Shown here piece after piece: positions 7,173 to 15,891 of a stretch of DNA of 17,889 nucleotides (its first letter is position 1; every line of letters starts with the position of its first letter). A model generated the notes under the pieces. The model made no database searches. It was not told the DNA's origin and worked only from the letters and a program-made list of their open reading frames with translations. Source of the stretch: an uncultured Lachnospiraceae bacterium (lineage in GTDB: Bacteria; Bacillota; Clostridia; Lachnospirales; Lachnospiraceae); contig CAJUMB010000064.1 in the NCBI GenBank assembly GCA_910587105.1, positions 1 through 17,889 of the forward strand. Reading direction: 5' to 3'. The translations under genes were made by a program, and so were the position numbers.

Positions 7173-8348
7173 ATGAAATTTGATTTTGATAAAATAATCC
7201 AGCGGAAAGGGACGAACAGCCTGAAGTATGATTTTGCAGAGGAATATGGGAAACCAGCGGACGCTCTGCCCCTGTGGGTTGCAGACATGGATTTTCAGAC
7301 GGCTCCGCCGATTCTAAAACGGCTGGAGCAGCTGGTACAGCATGGGATTTTTGGGTATACGGATCATAAAGAAGACTATGTACAGGCGGTGAAGAACTGG
7401 TATCAACATCGTTTTGCATGGGACATCCAGGGAGAATGGATAGTAAAAATGCCGGGAGTGGTGGCGGCTCTTGCCATGGCTGTGCGGGCTTTCACGAAAG
7501 AAGGGGACAGTGTTTTGATTCAGCGTCCAGTGTACCATCCATTCAGCTCTGTGGTGGAGACAAATCGAAGGAATCTGGTGAATAATCCGCTGAAACTGGT
7601 AAACGGGTACTATGAAATTGATTTTGACGATTTTGAAAAGAAGATTGTGGACCATCAGGTGAAGCTTTTTATTCTGTGCAGTCCCCATAATCCGGTGGGC
7701 AGAGTGTGGAAAGAATGGGAGCTTCGAAGAATGGGAGAAATCTGCCTGAAGCACAAAGTCCTTGTGGCCAGCGATGAGATTCACAGTGATTTTGTATGGC
7801 AGGGATTTCGCCACAGAGTATTCGCATCCTTATCCCCGGCTTACCGGGAAATCACAATTACCTGTACAGCGCCCAGCAAGACCTTTAATCTGGCCGGACT
7901 TCAGGCAGCCAATGTAATGATCGCTGACCCGCAGCTGAGAGAAAGATTCCGGCAGGAGAGCTGGTCGGCGGGATACAGTGAGCTCAATGCCATGGGGCTT
8001 GCCGCCTGCCAGGCCGCTTATGAGGAAGGCGGAGAGTGGCTGGAAGAGTTGAAGGAATATATCTGGGGAAATTATCTGTTTCTGAAAGAATATCTGGAGG
8101 CAAAAATGCCCCAGGTTACGCCGGGAGTGCTGGAAGGCACCTATCTGGTGTGGCTGGATTTCAGGAATCTGGGGCTGGGAGAAGAAAAACTGGAAGAAAT
8201 GATTGTAAACCGGGCCCGTGTATGGTTCAATGGGGGAACTGTGTTTGGACCGGAGGGAGAAGGCTTTCAGCGGGTGAACATTGCCTGTCCCCGTCCGGTG
8301 CTTCAGGAGGCCCTGAAACGGCTGGAACAGGCAGTGAATCACAGATAA
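7173..8348 (+). CDS. MalY/PatB-family PLP aminotransferase-like enzyme (C-S lyase)
   Basis: This 391-residue fold-type I PLP enzyme has the MalY/PatB opening (LPLWVADMDF, 33-42). It also has Y121, the SPHNPVGR loop with N173, SDEIHSDF with D201, and the Schiff-base lysine K236 in TAPSKTFNLAGLQ. A substrate-carboxylate arginine lies in the C-terminal RVNIACPR. Family members are usually cystathionine beta-lyases that release pyruvate, ammonia and a thiol, and some also regulate sugar operons. It starts ten bases after the aldolase, with GGGAGCAGG upstream. Its stop is three bases from that of the opposing YoaK gene. A lyase role is likely; a true aminotransferase is possible. Confidence 0.9.
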   Translation: MKFDFDKIIQRKGTNSLKYDFAEEYGKPADALPLWVADMDFQTAPPILKRLEQLVQHGIFGYTDHKEDYVQAVKNWYQHRFAWDIQGEWIVKMPGVVAALAMAVRAFTKEGDSVLIQRPVYHPFSSVVETNRRNLVNNPLKLVNGYYEIDFDDFEKKIVDHQVKLFILCSPHNPVGRVWKEWELRRMGEICLKHKVLVASDEIHSDFVWQGFRHRVFASLSPAYREITITCTAPSKTFNLAGLQAANVMIADPQLRERFRQESWSAGYSELNAMGLAACQAAYEEGGEWLEELKEYIWGNYLFLKEYLEAKMPQVTPGVLEGTYLVWLDFRNLGLGEEKLEEMIVNRARVWFNGGTVFGPEGEGFQRVNIACPRPVLQEALKRLEQAVNHR

Positions 8349-8351
8349 CAT

Positions 8352-9095
8352 TCAATGTCCGGCAGGTTTCTTTTCTTTTAGTTCTTTTTCGGTGGTCAGG
8401 TCAGCATGCATCAGCGCGGCGAAGATGAATCCCAGGGGGAGCAGGGTGATCCAGATGGCCTTTCCCAGCAGCAGGCGGCAGAAAACTGTGCCGATGGTGG
8501 TGCCGAACAGGAAAGAGACAAGTATTTCGGAGTGGGCAAAAAGCTTTTTATGATCGGATTGATGGCCTGTGTACAGGCTCTTTGCCTCGTGGGCAAGTCC
8601 TACACCCACCTGCCGGATATGGTTGGTGACAAAGGTGGTGGCCATGGGGACGCCCTCGGACTGGCGGAAGGTATTGTACTGCATGGAGGCGATAAAGTTG
8701 ATGGCAATCTGGGAGATCTGTACAGGCGCTGATTCCGGCAGAAATCCCAGAAATAATACCACTGCCATCTCTATGGCAATCAGCAGGGTATCCCAGCGTA
8801 TCTGCAGATGGTGTTTCACTGGATTGGGAAGCAGTTCAGAGAGGAATGCCCCTGCTGTGTAGGCGGAAATGGGTATGAGATAATACAGGGCCTCCTGCCA
8901 CTGGCCTGCTCCCAAAGCCATGCCCATCAGGACAATATTTCCGGTTTGTGCATTACAGAAGATATTTCCCCGGAGCAGATAGGTGAAAGCCCCAAAGAAT
9001 CCTGCCACTCCAGTGAGCACCAGATAAAACCAGCGCCTTTCGCACAGTAAAATGTAATTTTCTTTTTGGATTATTAGTTTCTTTTTTGCGTTCAT
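8352..9095 (-). CDS. YoaK/DUF1275-family membrane protein
   Basis: This 247-residue integral membrane protein has about six hydrophobic segments. It carries the DUF1275 hallmarks GVAGFFGAFTYLLRG (29-43), NAQTGN (48-53), MQYNTFR and TTFVTNHIRQVG. The family's function is not settled; small-molecule transport is often proposed. AGGAG lies nine bases before the ATG, and it has its own promoter at 9146-9174. It is convergent with the PLP-enzyme gene and divergent from the epimerase gene, so it is a single-gene transcript. Confidence 0.88.
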   Translation of the reverse strand: MNAKKKLIIQKENYILLCERRWFYLVLTGVAGFFGAFTYLLRGNIFCNAQTGNIVLMGMALGAGQWQEALYYLIPISAYTAGAFLSELLPNPVKHHLQIRWDTLLIAIEMAVVLFLGFLPESAPVQISQIAINFIASMQYNTFRQSEGVPMATTFVTNHIRQVGVGLAHEAKSLYTGHQSDHKKLFAHSEILVSFLFGTTIGTVFCRLLLGKAIWITLLPLGFIFAALMHADLTTEKELKEKKPAGH

Positions 9096-9145
9096 TTACC
9101 TGTTCTCCTAAATGATTTTGTTTCAATATTTTATGCCGTATTTAA

Positions 9146-9174
9146 AGTATAGCATGGTGATATAGAACAGGCAA
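9146..9174 (-). promoter_or_regulatory. Promoter of the YoaK-family gene
   Basis: On the minus strand TTGCCT (9169-9174) and TATACT (9146-9151) are 17 bases apart, a good sigma-A match. The start would be near 9139, about 44 bases upstream of the ATG. No equally good rightward promoter for the epimerase is visible in the same gap. Confidence 0.55.
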
Positions 9175-9228
9175 GAATCAGGACAAAGAGATTCCAAGAG
9201 GCATGATATGAAAAAGGAGGAGAAAAAT

Positions 9229-10116
9229 ATGCAGCATGGAATTTATTACGCATACTGGGAGAGAGAATGGGACGGGGATTATCAGCATTATGTGAAAAAG
9301 GCCGCCGGTCTGGGATTTGATATTTTGGAAATCGCCGCCGGGCCGCTGCCAGAGTATACGGATGAGGAATTGAGCAGTTTGAAAAAATGTGCCCAGGAGC
9401 ATAATATCCGTCTCACAGTGGGGTACGGGCCGGACCCGAAGAATAATATTGCTTCCGCTGACCCGGATGTGCGGGCCCATGGGCTGGAATTTTATAAAGA
9501 CCTGTTCTGCCGGATGGAAAAAATCGACGCTGATTTAATCGGCGGGGCCATTTATTCCTGCTGGCCCATCGACTACAGCAGACCGGTAGATAAAAAAGGC
9601 GACTGGGAGCGGGGCGTGGAAGGCATTGCGAAATTAGCAAAAATAGGTCTGGACTATGGGGTAAAGACCATCGGCATGGAGGTTCTGAACCGGTTTGAGA
9701 ACCATGTGCTGAATACATCGAAAGAAGGTACAGCGTTTGTGAAGGCTGTCCGCCAGCTGGAACCTGCAGCTGTAAATGTAAAAGTGATGCTGGATACCTT
9801 CCATATGAATATTGAGGAGCAGAGCATCGGAGCTGCCATCCGGACGGCGGGAGATCTTCTGGGCCATTTCCACACCGGGGAATGCAATCGGATGGTCCCT
9901 GGACAGGGCAGGACGCCGTGGAGAGAGATTCATGATGCCTTAAAAGATATTGGATATGACGGGGCCGTGGTGATGGAACCTTTTGTGATTCCAGGCGGAA
10001 CCGTGGGCAGAGATATTAAGATCTGGAGAGAGATTGTAGAGGATACTTCAGAAGAAGCACTTGACCGGGATGTGAAAAATGCGTTGATTTTTCAGAGATA
10101 TATGCTGGAACGGTGA
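9229..10116 (+). CDS. D-allulose (D-psicose)/D-tagatose 3-epimerase-family enzyme
   Basis: This 295-residue TIM-barrel protein closely resembles the clostridial D-psicose 3-epimerases, which interconvert C3 epimers of free ketoses (such as fructose and allulose) using Mn or Co. The metal and catalytic residues are E151 (MEVLNRFEN), D189 (MLDTFHMN), H215 (GHFHTGE) and E250 (MEPF), with R221 also conserved. The start at 9208 would place the strong AAGGAGGAG (9214-9222) inside the gene; ATG 9229 is correctly spaced from it and aligns with the family start. It would feed rare ketoses to the kinase or aldolase steps nearby. D-tagatose epimerase activity is the main alternative. Confidence 0.9.
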   Translation: MQHGIYYAYWEREWDGDYQHYVKKAAGLGFDILEIAAGPLPEYTDEELSSLKKCAQEHNIRLTVGYGPDPKNNIASADPDVRAHGLEFYKDLFCRMEKIDADLIGGAIYSCWPIDYSRPVDKKGDWERGVEGIAKLAKIGLDYGVKTIGMEVLNRFENHVLNTSKEGTAFVKAVRQLEPAAVNVKVMLDTFHMNIEEQSIGAAIRTAGDLLGHFHTGECNRMVPGQGRTPWREIHDALKDIGYDGAVVMEPFVIPGGTVGRDIKIWREIVEDTSEEALDRDVKNALIFQRYMLER

Positions 10117-10157
10117 TGTTCAGATAGGCTGCTATAGGCGGAAAAAGTCAAAAAAAG

Positions 10158-10185
10158 TTGCAAAAAAATACAGTTTTGTTATAAT
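10158..10185 (+). promoter_or_regulatory. Promoter of the ImmA/IrrE-type gene
   Basis: TTGCAA (10158-10163) and a perfect TATAAT (10180-10185) are 16 bases apart, just before GGAGGTGTTGT and the ATG at 10250. TTTTGTT (10174-10180), partly overlapping the -10, recurs inverted as AACAAAA about 18 bases downstream and could be a repressor site. Confidence 0.5.
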
Positions 10186-10249
10186 TATACCTAGATACAA
10201 CAAAATTTTTCATAGATTTCCCTTACAATATTTTCTGCGGAGGTGTTGT

Positions 10250-10873
10250 ATGGGCGTGGAAAAATTATGGCAGGGGATGATTATGGATAGACAAATGCAA
10301 AAGATGAAAGAAATATGTAAAAATATACAGGGTGAAAATCATGAAAAAAGATATATGCTTGAAGATATGCCCAGTGTCACTAAGATAATATTAGGCGGTC
10401 TTGGTATCGAAAAGGTTCCTGTTCCTATTGTTGCTATTATGAAATCATTGGAATTCCAAGTTGTATCAGGGAAAATGGAAGATGAAATCTCAGGAATAGT
10501 GGCAATTGATGACACTTTAAAAAAGGAATTCAAATCGGACAAGGTAATAGCTATAAATTCTAAAGATAATATTGGACACCAGAGATTTACTATGGCACAT
10601 GAGTTAGCCCATTATTTATTTGACTTTGATGTTTCAAATAGTATTACCTATTACAACGCATACAATACAAAAGAGGATGAATCAGAGAGCGAGAGGCGTG
10701 CAAATTATTTTGCTGCAAATTTATTGATGCCGGAAGGGATTTTTAGAGAAAAATTTAAGCAGGCAGTTGTGGAAAATAATTTATATCTGACTGTTGATAA
10801 TTTATCTAGTATATTTCAGGTGTCCCACGAGGCGGTTAAACGGAGAATAGCTGAATTATCACTGCAGGTATGA
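10250..10873 (+). CDS. ImmA/IrrE-family metallopeptidase
   Basis: This 207-residue cytosolic protein has the zinc-peptidase motif HELAH (117-121). The third ligand is probably E148 in SERRANYFAANLLMP, the usual ImmA spacing. A helix-turn-helix-like C-terminus follows (LSSIFQVSHEAVKRRI, about 185-200). Family members cleave phage-type or stress repressors, but no XRE-type repressor gene lies beside it, which is unusual. GGAGG is six bases before the ATG. Its lower G+C than the flanking epimerase and sbcD genes suggests a separate origin. It overlaps a small membrane-protein gene by ATGA. Confidence 0.88.
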   Translation: MGVEKLWQGMIMDRQMQKMKEICKNIQGENHEKRYMLEDMPSVTKIILGGLGIEKVPVPIVAIMKSLEFQVVSGKMEDEISGIVAIDDTLKKEFKSDKVIAINSKDNIGHQRFTMAHELAHYLFDFDVSNSITYYNAYNTKEDESESERRANYFAANLLMPEGIFREKFKQAVVENNLYLTVDNLSSIFQVSHEAVKRRIAELSLQV

Positions 10874-11043
10874 GGGATTTTCAATTTATCATATCGTCAA
10901 TGGCGGCTATGATGACGGTTTTTATCGTATTACCGAAGATTATGACAAAATATCTGTTTGATGTTGAAGAAGAAAAGAATATATATAATATAGTAAAGCA
11001 AATACAAGATTATGATCAGGTCATACGGGAAAACCTGAGATGA
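10870..11043 (+). CDS. 57-residue single-pass membrane protein coupled to the metallopeptidase
   Basis: A 57-codon frame starts at an ATG overlapping the metallopeptidase stop (ATGA, 10870-10873), so the two are almost certainly co-translated. Residues about 6-26 are hydrophobic and rich in I, M, A and V, a likely membrane anchor. The rest is charged (DVEEEKN onward) and would form a short cytoplasmic or exported tail. It ends 50 bases before the terminator at 11094-11120, so it closes the transcript. The family is unknown. A role as anchor, partner or substrate of the peptidase is inference only. Confidence 0.6.
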   Translation: MRDFQFIISSMAAMMTVFIVLPKIMTKYLFDVEEEKNIYNIVKQIQDYDQVIRENLR

Positions 11044-11093
11044 GGGCGTAACAGTCATTTACATATTTTATACAGCATATAGGCATAAATTAG

Positions 11094-11120
11094 AAAAGCC
11101 GTGGGTTTCCCACGGCTTTT
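11094..11120 (+). terminator. Intrinsic terminator after the metallopeptidase pair
   Basis: AAAAGCCGTGGG (11094-11105) pairs perfectly with CCCACGGCTTTT (11109-11120) around a TTT loop. A G/C-rich stem with A- and T-run flanks makes it a classic Rho-independent terminator, possibly working in both directions. It separates the metallopeptidase pair from sbcDC. Confidence 0.9.
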
Positions 11121-11176
11121 GAGGAGTTTATAGAAAAGCATATGTCCAGAATATGATAAAGGTGGTGGCATAATCA

Positions 11177-12313
11177 GTGAAATTTCTACATTTATCAGAT
11201 CTTCATCTTGGAAAGCGCGTAAATGAATTTTCCATGGCAGAAGACCAGAAACACATATTGGATCAAATCATAGAAATCACAGAGGACGAGAAACCAGACG
11301 GTATTTTCATCGCAGGAGATGTGTATGATAAATCGGTGCCCTCTGTGGAGGCGGTAGGACTTTTTAATGATTTTCTCAACCAGATGGCACAAAGGCATCA
11401 GCGGGTGTTTGTAATCAGCGGGAATCACGATTCACCGGAGCGGCTGGCGTTTGCCTCGGAACTGATCAGCCACAGCGGCATTTATATTTCCCCTGTCTAT
11501 GACGGCTGTGTGGAGCCTATTTCCCTGGAGGATACATATGGAACGGTGAATATCTTCCTGCTTCCCTTTATCAAACCGGTGCATGTGCGCAGGGCGTTTC
11601 CAGACGAGCCTGCGGAGTCCTATACAGACGCCCTTCGTACAGCAGTCTCTCATATGGAGGTGGACGAAAGCCAGCGGAATATTCTCATAGCCCATCAGTT
11701 TGTCACAGGGGCGAAGCGTTCTGATTCGGAGGAAATCTCTGTGGGCGGTATGGACAATGTGGATGTGTCGGTGTTTGATGTCTTTGACTATGTGGCCCTG
11801 GGGCATATCCACGGGCCTCAGCATATAGGCAGGGAGAGTGTGCGCTATTGCGGCACGCCGCTGAAGTATTCTTTTTCTGAGGCAGCCCACTGCAAATCCG
11901 TCACTATTGCAGAACTCATGGAAAAGGGGAATCTGCAGATTCGGACCAGAGAGCTGATTCCCCAGCGTGATATGAGGGAACTGAAGGGAACTTATGAGGA
12001 ACTGGCCAGCAGAGATAATTATGCAGGGACGGCATTGGAGGATTACATTCATATCACCCTCACGGATGAAGATGATATTCTGGATGCTATGGCAAAGCTG
12101 CGGGTCATATATCCCAATCTGATGAAGCTGGATTATGACAATAAGCGCACCCGGGGGAGCACGGAGATTGCTGAGGAAGAGGATAGAAGGGGGAAGACGC
12201 CCCTGGAACTTCTGGAGGAATTTTACAGACAGCAGAATCATCAGGATATGAGCGAAGAACAGATTGCATTTGCGTCAGGCCTGATTGAGAAAATATGGGA
12301 GGAGAAAATATGA
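11177..12313 (+). CDS. sbcD: Exonuclease SbcCD subunit D (Mre11-like nuclease)
   Basis: This 378-residue calcineurin-type phosphoesterase is the Mn-dependent nuclease subunit that, with SbcC, cuts hairpins and ends blocked by proteins. Metal-binding motifs are DLH (D8, H10), GDVYD with D48, GNHD (82-85), H173 (AHQF) and GHIH (209-212). A C-terminal region after about 330 binds the SbcC coiled-coil base. The start is GTG with AGGTGG about 11 bases upstream. The stop overlaps the sbcC ATG (ATGA), so subunits are made in coupled fashion. No convincing promoter is seen between the terminator and the start. Confidence 0.95.
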   Translation: MKFLHLSDLHLGKRVNEFSMAEDQKHILDQIIEITEDEKPDGIFIAGDVYDKSVPSVEAVGLFNDFLNQMAQRHQRVFVISGNHDSPERLAFASELISHSGIYISPVYDGCVEPISLEDTYGTVNIFLLPFIKPVHVRRAFPDEPAESYTDALRTAVSHMEVDESQRNILIAHQFVTGAKRSDSEEISVGGMDNVDVSVFDVFDYVALGHIHGPQHIGRESVRYCGTPLKYSFSEAAHCKSVTIAELMEKGNLQIRTRELIPQRDMRELKGTYEELASRDNYAGTALEDYIHITLTDEDDILDAMAKLRVIYPNLMKLDYDNKRTRGSTEIAEEEDRRGKTPLELLEEFYRQQNHQDMSEEQIAFASGLIEKIWEEKI

Positions 12314-15300
12314 GGCCGTTAAAACTGGTGATGTCAGCGTTTGGACCCTATGCGGGGAGAGTGGAGCTTTCCATGGAGCGTCTGGGAGAATGCGGGCTGT
12401 ATCTGATTGCCGGAGATACCGGGGCGGGCAAAACCACCATTTTTGATGCCATTACATTTGCCCTCTACGGAGATGCCAGCGGGGAAAACCGGGAGCCCTC
12501 CATGCTCCGTTCCAAATATGCGTCTTCTGATACCCCCACAGAGGTGGAGCTGACCTTTTCCCATGGGGGAAAAGAGTATCAGATCAAAAGAAATCCAGAA
12601 TACGAGCGCCCGGCAAAAAGAGGAAATAAAACCACCAAAGAACTGGCAAATGTAGAGCTGATTGGCCCAGATGGGAAAGTGGCTGCGAAGAAAAGGGAAG
12701 TGGATACAGCTGTGCGGGAGCTGCTGGGTGTGGACCGGAAGCAGTTTTCCCAGATTGTCATGCTGGCACAGGGGGATTTTATGAAGCTGCTTCTGGCAGA
12801 TACCATGGAACGGCAGAAAATTTTCCGGGAATTGTTTCAGACCAGGTACTACCAGACTCTGCAGCTGAAAATCAAAGACCAGAGAAAAGAAGTGTACGGG
12901 CAGTGCCAGAATGCCAGAAACAGCGTCCAGCAATATATCGGCCAGATAGCCTGTGATGAGAACGAGGACTGTATGCCGGAAGTGGAAAAGGCCAGAGACG
13001 GGGAGCTTCCCATGGCAGAGGTTATGGAGCTGCTGGAAACTTTGTGCCAGAAGGATGCCGCGGTGGAGAATGAGACCGATCAGGCGATGGCTGAACTGGA
13101 GAAGAATCTGGAAAAAGTAAACAGCAGCATCGTCAAAGCAGAAGAATACGAGAAGACGAAAAGAAGCCTGGAGGAAATCAAAGAACAGGAAAACGAAAAT
13201 GCCCGGAAGCTGGAGCAGGCCCACCAGGCACTTCAGCTGGAAGAAGAGAAAAAGGCCCATCAGGAAGAAATCCAAAGACAGCAGGCCATGCTGGAGGAAG
13301 AACTGCCGGAATATGACCGTCTGGAAAAAATGAACCAGGAGCTTAGGAAGCTGGCCAGGACGCTGGAAAAAGACAGAAAGGACGCTGGGGAGAAGCTGAA
13401 AAAACTGGAGCAGGGACGAGAGGAGCTTGAAAGACAAAAAGAGGAGAGGGCTTCCCTGGCTCATGCGGGAGAGCTAAGAGAACGGCTGCTCCGCCAAAAG
13501 GAAAACGCAAAGGAATATGAAGAACTGAATCGAAAACTCCAAGAGGCTGAAAAGGGCCGTCAGGAGGCTGAAGAATTATTAGAACAGGCAGAACAGGTAC
13601 TTCAAGAGGAAGAGAAAAAAGAAACCCGGCGGGAAGAAATTCAAAAACAGCTGACCCTGCTGGAAAAAGAACTGCCCCAATACAGCTGCCTGGAGGAAAT
13701 GTGCCAAAAACAGCAGGAGCTGGAGAAGACCTGCGGGAAACAACAGAAGGATGAAAAGAAAAAGCAGCAGGAGCTGGATGTCATACGGGAGAATCTGAAG
13801 GCTCTGAGAGAAGAACAGGCCCTGCTGGCCCATGCAGGGGAAGAAAAAGAAAAACTCCTCCGGCAGAAGGAACAGGAGGAGGCAAAAAAGAAAAGCCTGG
13901 AATCCCTCAGGAAGGCTCTGAAGAAATATGACTCGCAAAGGGAAGAACTGGGGGAGCGGCAGCAGGTATATGAGAAGGCGCAGGAACAGGCAGAGGGATT
14001 GTCACAGACGTATTCCAGGATGAACCGGGCCTTTCTGGACGGACAGGCCGGGATTCTGGCCTCCGGACTGAACGAAGGGGAAGCCTGTCCCGTCTGCGGT
14101 TCTGAACACCACCCCTGTCTGGCGGCTGTTCAGGAAGAAGTGCCCACAGAAGAAGCGCTGGAGCAGGCAAAACATGATTATGAAAAAGCCCGGGAGACAG
14201 CGGAGAGCGCCAGCAAAAAAGCCGGAGAAATCAGAGGAAAACTTTCTGAGCAGGAGGAACAGCTGCGGGAGATGGCGGAAACATTCATGGGTCTCGGGGA
14301 ATCTCTGCCTGAAGAATCGGAAATGGGAAAGCTGCTGTCTGCATCCAGGAAAGAAATCGGGGAATTGAAAAAGAAGATTGACGGCGAAGAAAAAAGAGCC
14401 CTGCAAAAAGAGGAACTGGATGGGCAGATTCCCGAACAGGAGGAAAAAGAAAAGCAGCTGGAGAATCAGACTGCACAGCTGAAAGAAGCCATTGCCGCTT
14501 CACAAAGCCAGAGAGATTCCCTGGCAGAACAGGTCCGGTCACTGGAGGAGAGTTTAACCTTTTCGGGAGCGGCAGAGGCTGAGGAAAACAAGAAAAAACT
14601 GTCCCAAGAGCTGGAGAAACTGCTGACAGCCTATGATGATGCAAAAAAACATTATAAAAAATGCAGTGATGCAAAAATCGCGGCAGAAGCTCAGCTGGAT
14701 TACCGGCACACCCAGCTGAAAGACGGGGAAAATACGGGAAAATGGAAAGATATGCCAGAGGGGCTGGAGAAAGAGCCACTGCTTCTGGTGCTGAGGGAAA
14801 TGATTGCAGGACTGCAAAAGCAGATTGAAGAAGAAAATGACCGTGTAAAGCGAAGAGAAGAACTGGAGCAGAAAATTCCGGCAGAAGAAGACGCCTTAAC
14901 ACAGCTGGAAAATGGACACAGAGCTTTGACACAGCGGATTACATCCCATGAGGCGCAGGAGAAACTTCAGACTGCTCAGATGAAAGAGCTGGCTGAGAAA
15001 CTTCGTTTTACAGGCGTAAAAGAAGCAAAAGCCGGTCTGCAGAAGCTGTCAGAGGAACTGGAAATACTGAAAAAGGCCTGGAAAGAGGCAGAGGACGCAT
15101 TCAAACAATACAAAAGCGCCGCAGATGACCTGAGAGGCCAGACCCAGTCTCTGGAGAAAAGATTGGAAGGGGCAGAGGCCATTGATAAATCAACAGAGCT
15201 GGAGAAACAATCCCAGCTGGCAGTCAGGAAAAAAGAGATTTTGGAGAGGCAGAAACGAATCCATGCAAGACGGACTGCCAACGAGAACATTTACGCCAGT

Positions 15301-15891
15301 TTACAGAAAAAGTCCGAAGAACTGGAAAGTCTGGAAAACCGGTATCAGTGGCTGAACACTTTGTCCTGCACTGTGAATGGAGACCTTGCAGGGAAAAGCA
15401 AGATCATGCTGGAGACGTATATTCAGATGAATTATTTTGACCGGGTGATCAGGCGGGCCAATCTGAGACTTATGATCATGTCCGGCGGGCAGTATGAATT
15501 GAAACGCAGGGAGGTGACTGGCAGCAGCAAGAGCCAGAGCGGACTGGACCTTGGGGTGATTGACCATTATAATGGCACTGAGCGCAGTGTGAAAACATTG
15601 TCCGGCGGGGAATCTTTTATCGCGTCCCTGTCTCTGGCGCTGGGATTGTCAGATGAAGTCCAGTCGTCTGCAGGGGGAATACAGATGGAGACCATGTTTG
15701 TGGACGAAGGCTTCGGTTCCCTGGACCCAGATGCACTTCAGCAGGCTTATACCGCCCTGGCCAGCCTCACAGACGGAAACCGCCTTGTGGGGATTATCTC
15801 CCATGTGGGAGAGCTGAAGGAGAGGATTGACAGGCAGATCGTGGTCACCAAGGATAGAACTGGGGGGAGCAGGGCGGAGATATGGGCGTGA
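12310..15891 (+). CDS. sbcC: Exonuclease SbcCD subunit C (Rad50/SMC-like ATPase)
   Basis: This 1193-residue ABC-ATPase has its head split by long coiled coils. Walker A is GDTGAGKT (35-42). The zinc hook CPVC (593-596) lies at the middle. The signature LSGGE covers 1097-1101, and Walker B/D-loop FVDEGFGSLD covers 1130-1139. It partners SbcD in DNA end processing. ATG 12310 overlaps the sbcD stop and is preceded by GGGAGGAG; the ATG at 12295 lies before that site and is unlikely. From memory it is longer than many Firmicute SbcC proteins (about 1000-1050), owing to internal repeats in both arms. The last residues (WA) lead straight into the next gene and may not be the native end. Confidence 0.95.
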   Translation: MRPLKLVMSAFGPYAGRVELSMERLGECGLYLIAGDTGAGKTTIFDAITFALYGDASGENREPSMLRSKYASSDTPTEVELTFSHGGKEYQIKRNPEYERPAKRGNKTTKELANVELIGPDGKVAAKKREVDTAVRELLGVDRKQFSQIVMLAQGDFMKLLLADTMERQKIFRELFQTRYYQTLQLKIKDQRKEVYGQCQNARNSVQQYIGQIACDENEDCMPEVEKARDGELPMAEVMELLETLCQKDAAVENETDQAMAELEKNLEKVNSSIVKAEEYEKTKRSLEEIKEQENENARKLEQAHQALQLEEEKKAHQEEIQRQQAMLEEELPEYDRLEKMNQELRKLARTLEKDRKDAGEKLKKLEQGREELERQKEERASLAHAGELRERLLRQKENAKEYEELNRKLQEAEKGRQEAEELLEQAEQVLQEEEKKETRREEIQKQLTLLEKELPQYSCLEEMCQKQQELEKTCGKQQKDEKKKQQELDVIRENLKALREEQALLAHAGEEKEKLLRQKEQEEAKKKSLESLRKALKKYDSQREELGERQQVYEKAQEQAEGLSQTYSRMNRAFLDGQAGILASGLNEGEACPVCGSEHHPCLAAVQEEVPTEEALEQAKHDYEKARETAESASKKAGEIRGKLSEQEEQLREMAETFMGLGESLPEESEMGKLLSASRKEIGELKKKIDGEEKRALQKEELDGQIPEQEEKEKQLENQTAQLKEAIAASQSQRDSLAEQVRSLEESLTFSGAAEAEENKKKLSQELEKLLTAYDDAKKHYKKCSDAKIAAEAQLDYRHTQLKDGENTGKWKDMPEGLEKEPLLLVLREMIAGLQKQIEEENDRVKRREELEQKIPAEEDALTQLENGHRALTQRITSHEAQEKLQTAQMKELAEKLRFTGVKEAKAGLQKLSEELEILKKAWKEAEDAFKQYKSAADDLRGQTQSLEKRLEGAEAIDKSTELEKQSQLAVRKKEILERQKRIHARRTANENIYASLQKKSEELESLENRYQWLNTLSCTVNGDLAGKSKIMLETYIQMNYFDRVIRRANLRLMIMSGGQYELKRREVTGSSKSQSGLDLGVIDHYNGTERSVKTLSGGESFIASLSLALGLSDEVQSSAGGIQMETMFVDEGFGSLDPDALQQAYTALASLTDGNRLVGIISHVGELKERIDRQIVVTKDRTGGSRAEIWA
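13261..13872 (+). repeat. In-register duplication, outgoing arm of SbcC
   Basis: Two copies of about 81 similar residues (318-398 and 441-521) lie exactly 123 codons apart. The first reads QEEIQRQQ, ELPEYDRLE, SLAHAGE and LLRQKE. The second has REEIQKQL, ELPQYSCLE, LLAHAGE and LLRQKE in the same register (369 bases). The conserved LAHAGE turn is unusual for plain coiled coil, so this is a true internal duplication rather than low complexity. Confidence 0.75.
14410..15117 (+). repeat. In-register duplication, returning arm of SbcC
   Basis: Residues from about 701 and 850, exactly 149 codons (447 bases) apart, repeat the order EELDGQIPEQEE / EELEQKIPAEED. Each continues with LTFSGAAEA / LRFTGVKEA, then KLSQELEKL / KLSEELEIL, and ends in an A-aromatic-x2-A-x5 helix. 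The copies lie on the opposite side of the zinc hook from the 123-codon repeat. Confidence 0.7.

Noticed and set aside
13000..15300. SbcC repeats as only low-complexity coiled coil
   Set aside because: The copies keep exact codon periods (123 and 149) and share non-heptad landmarks, which low complexity alone does not give.
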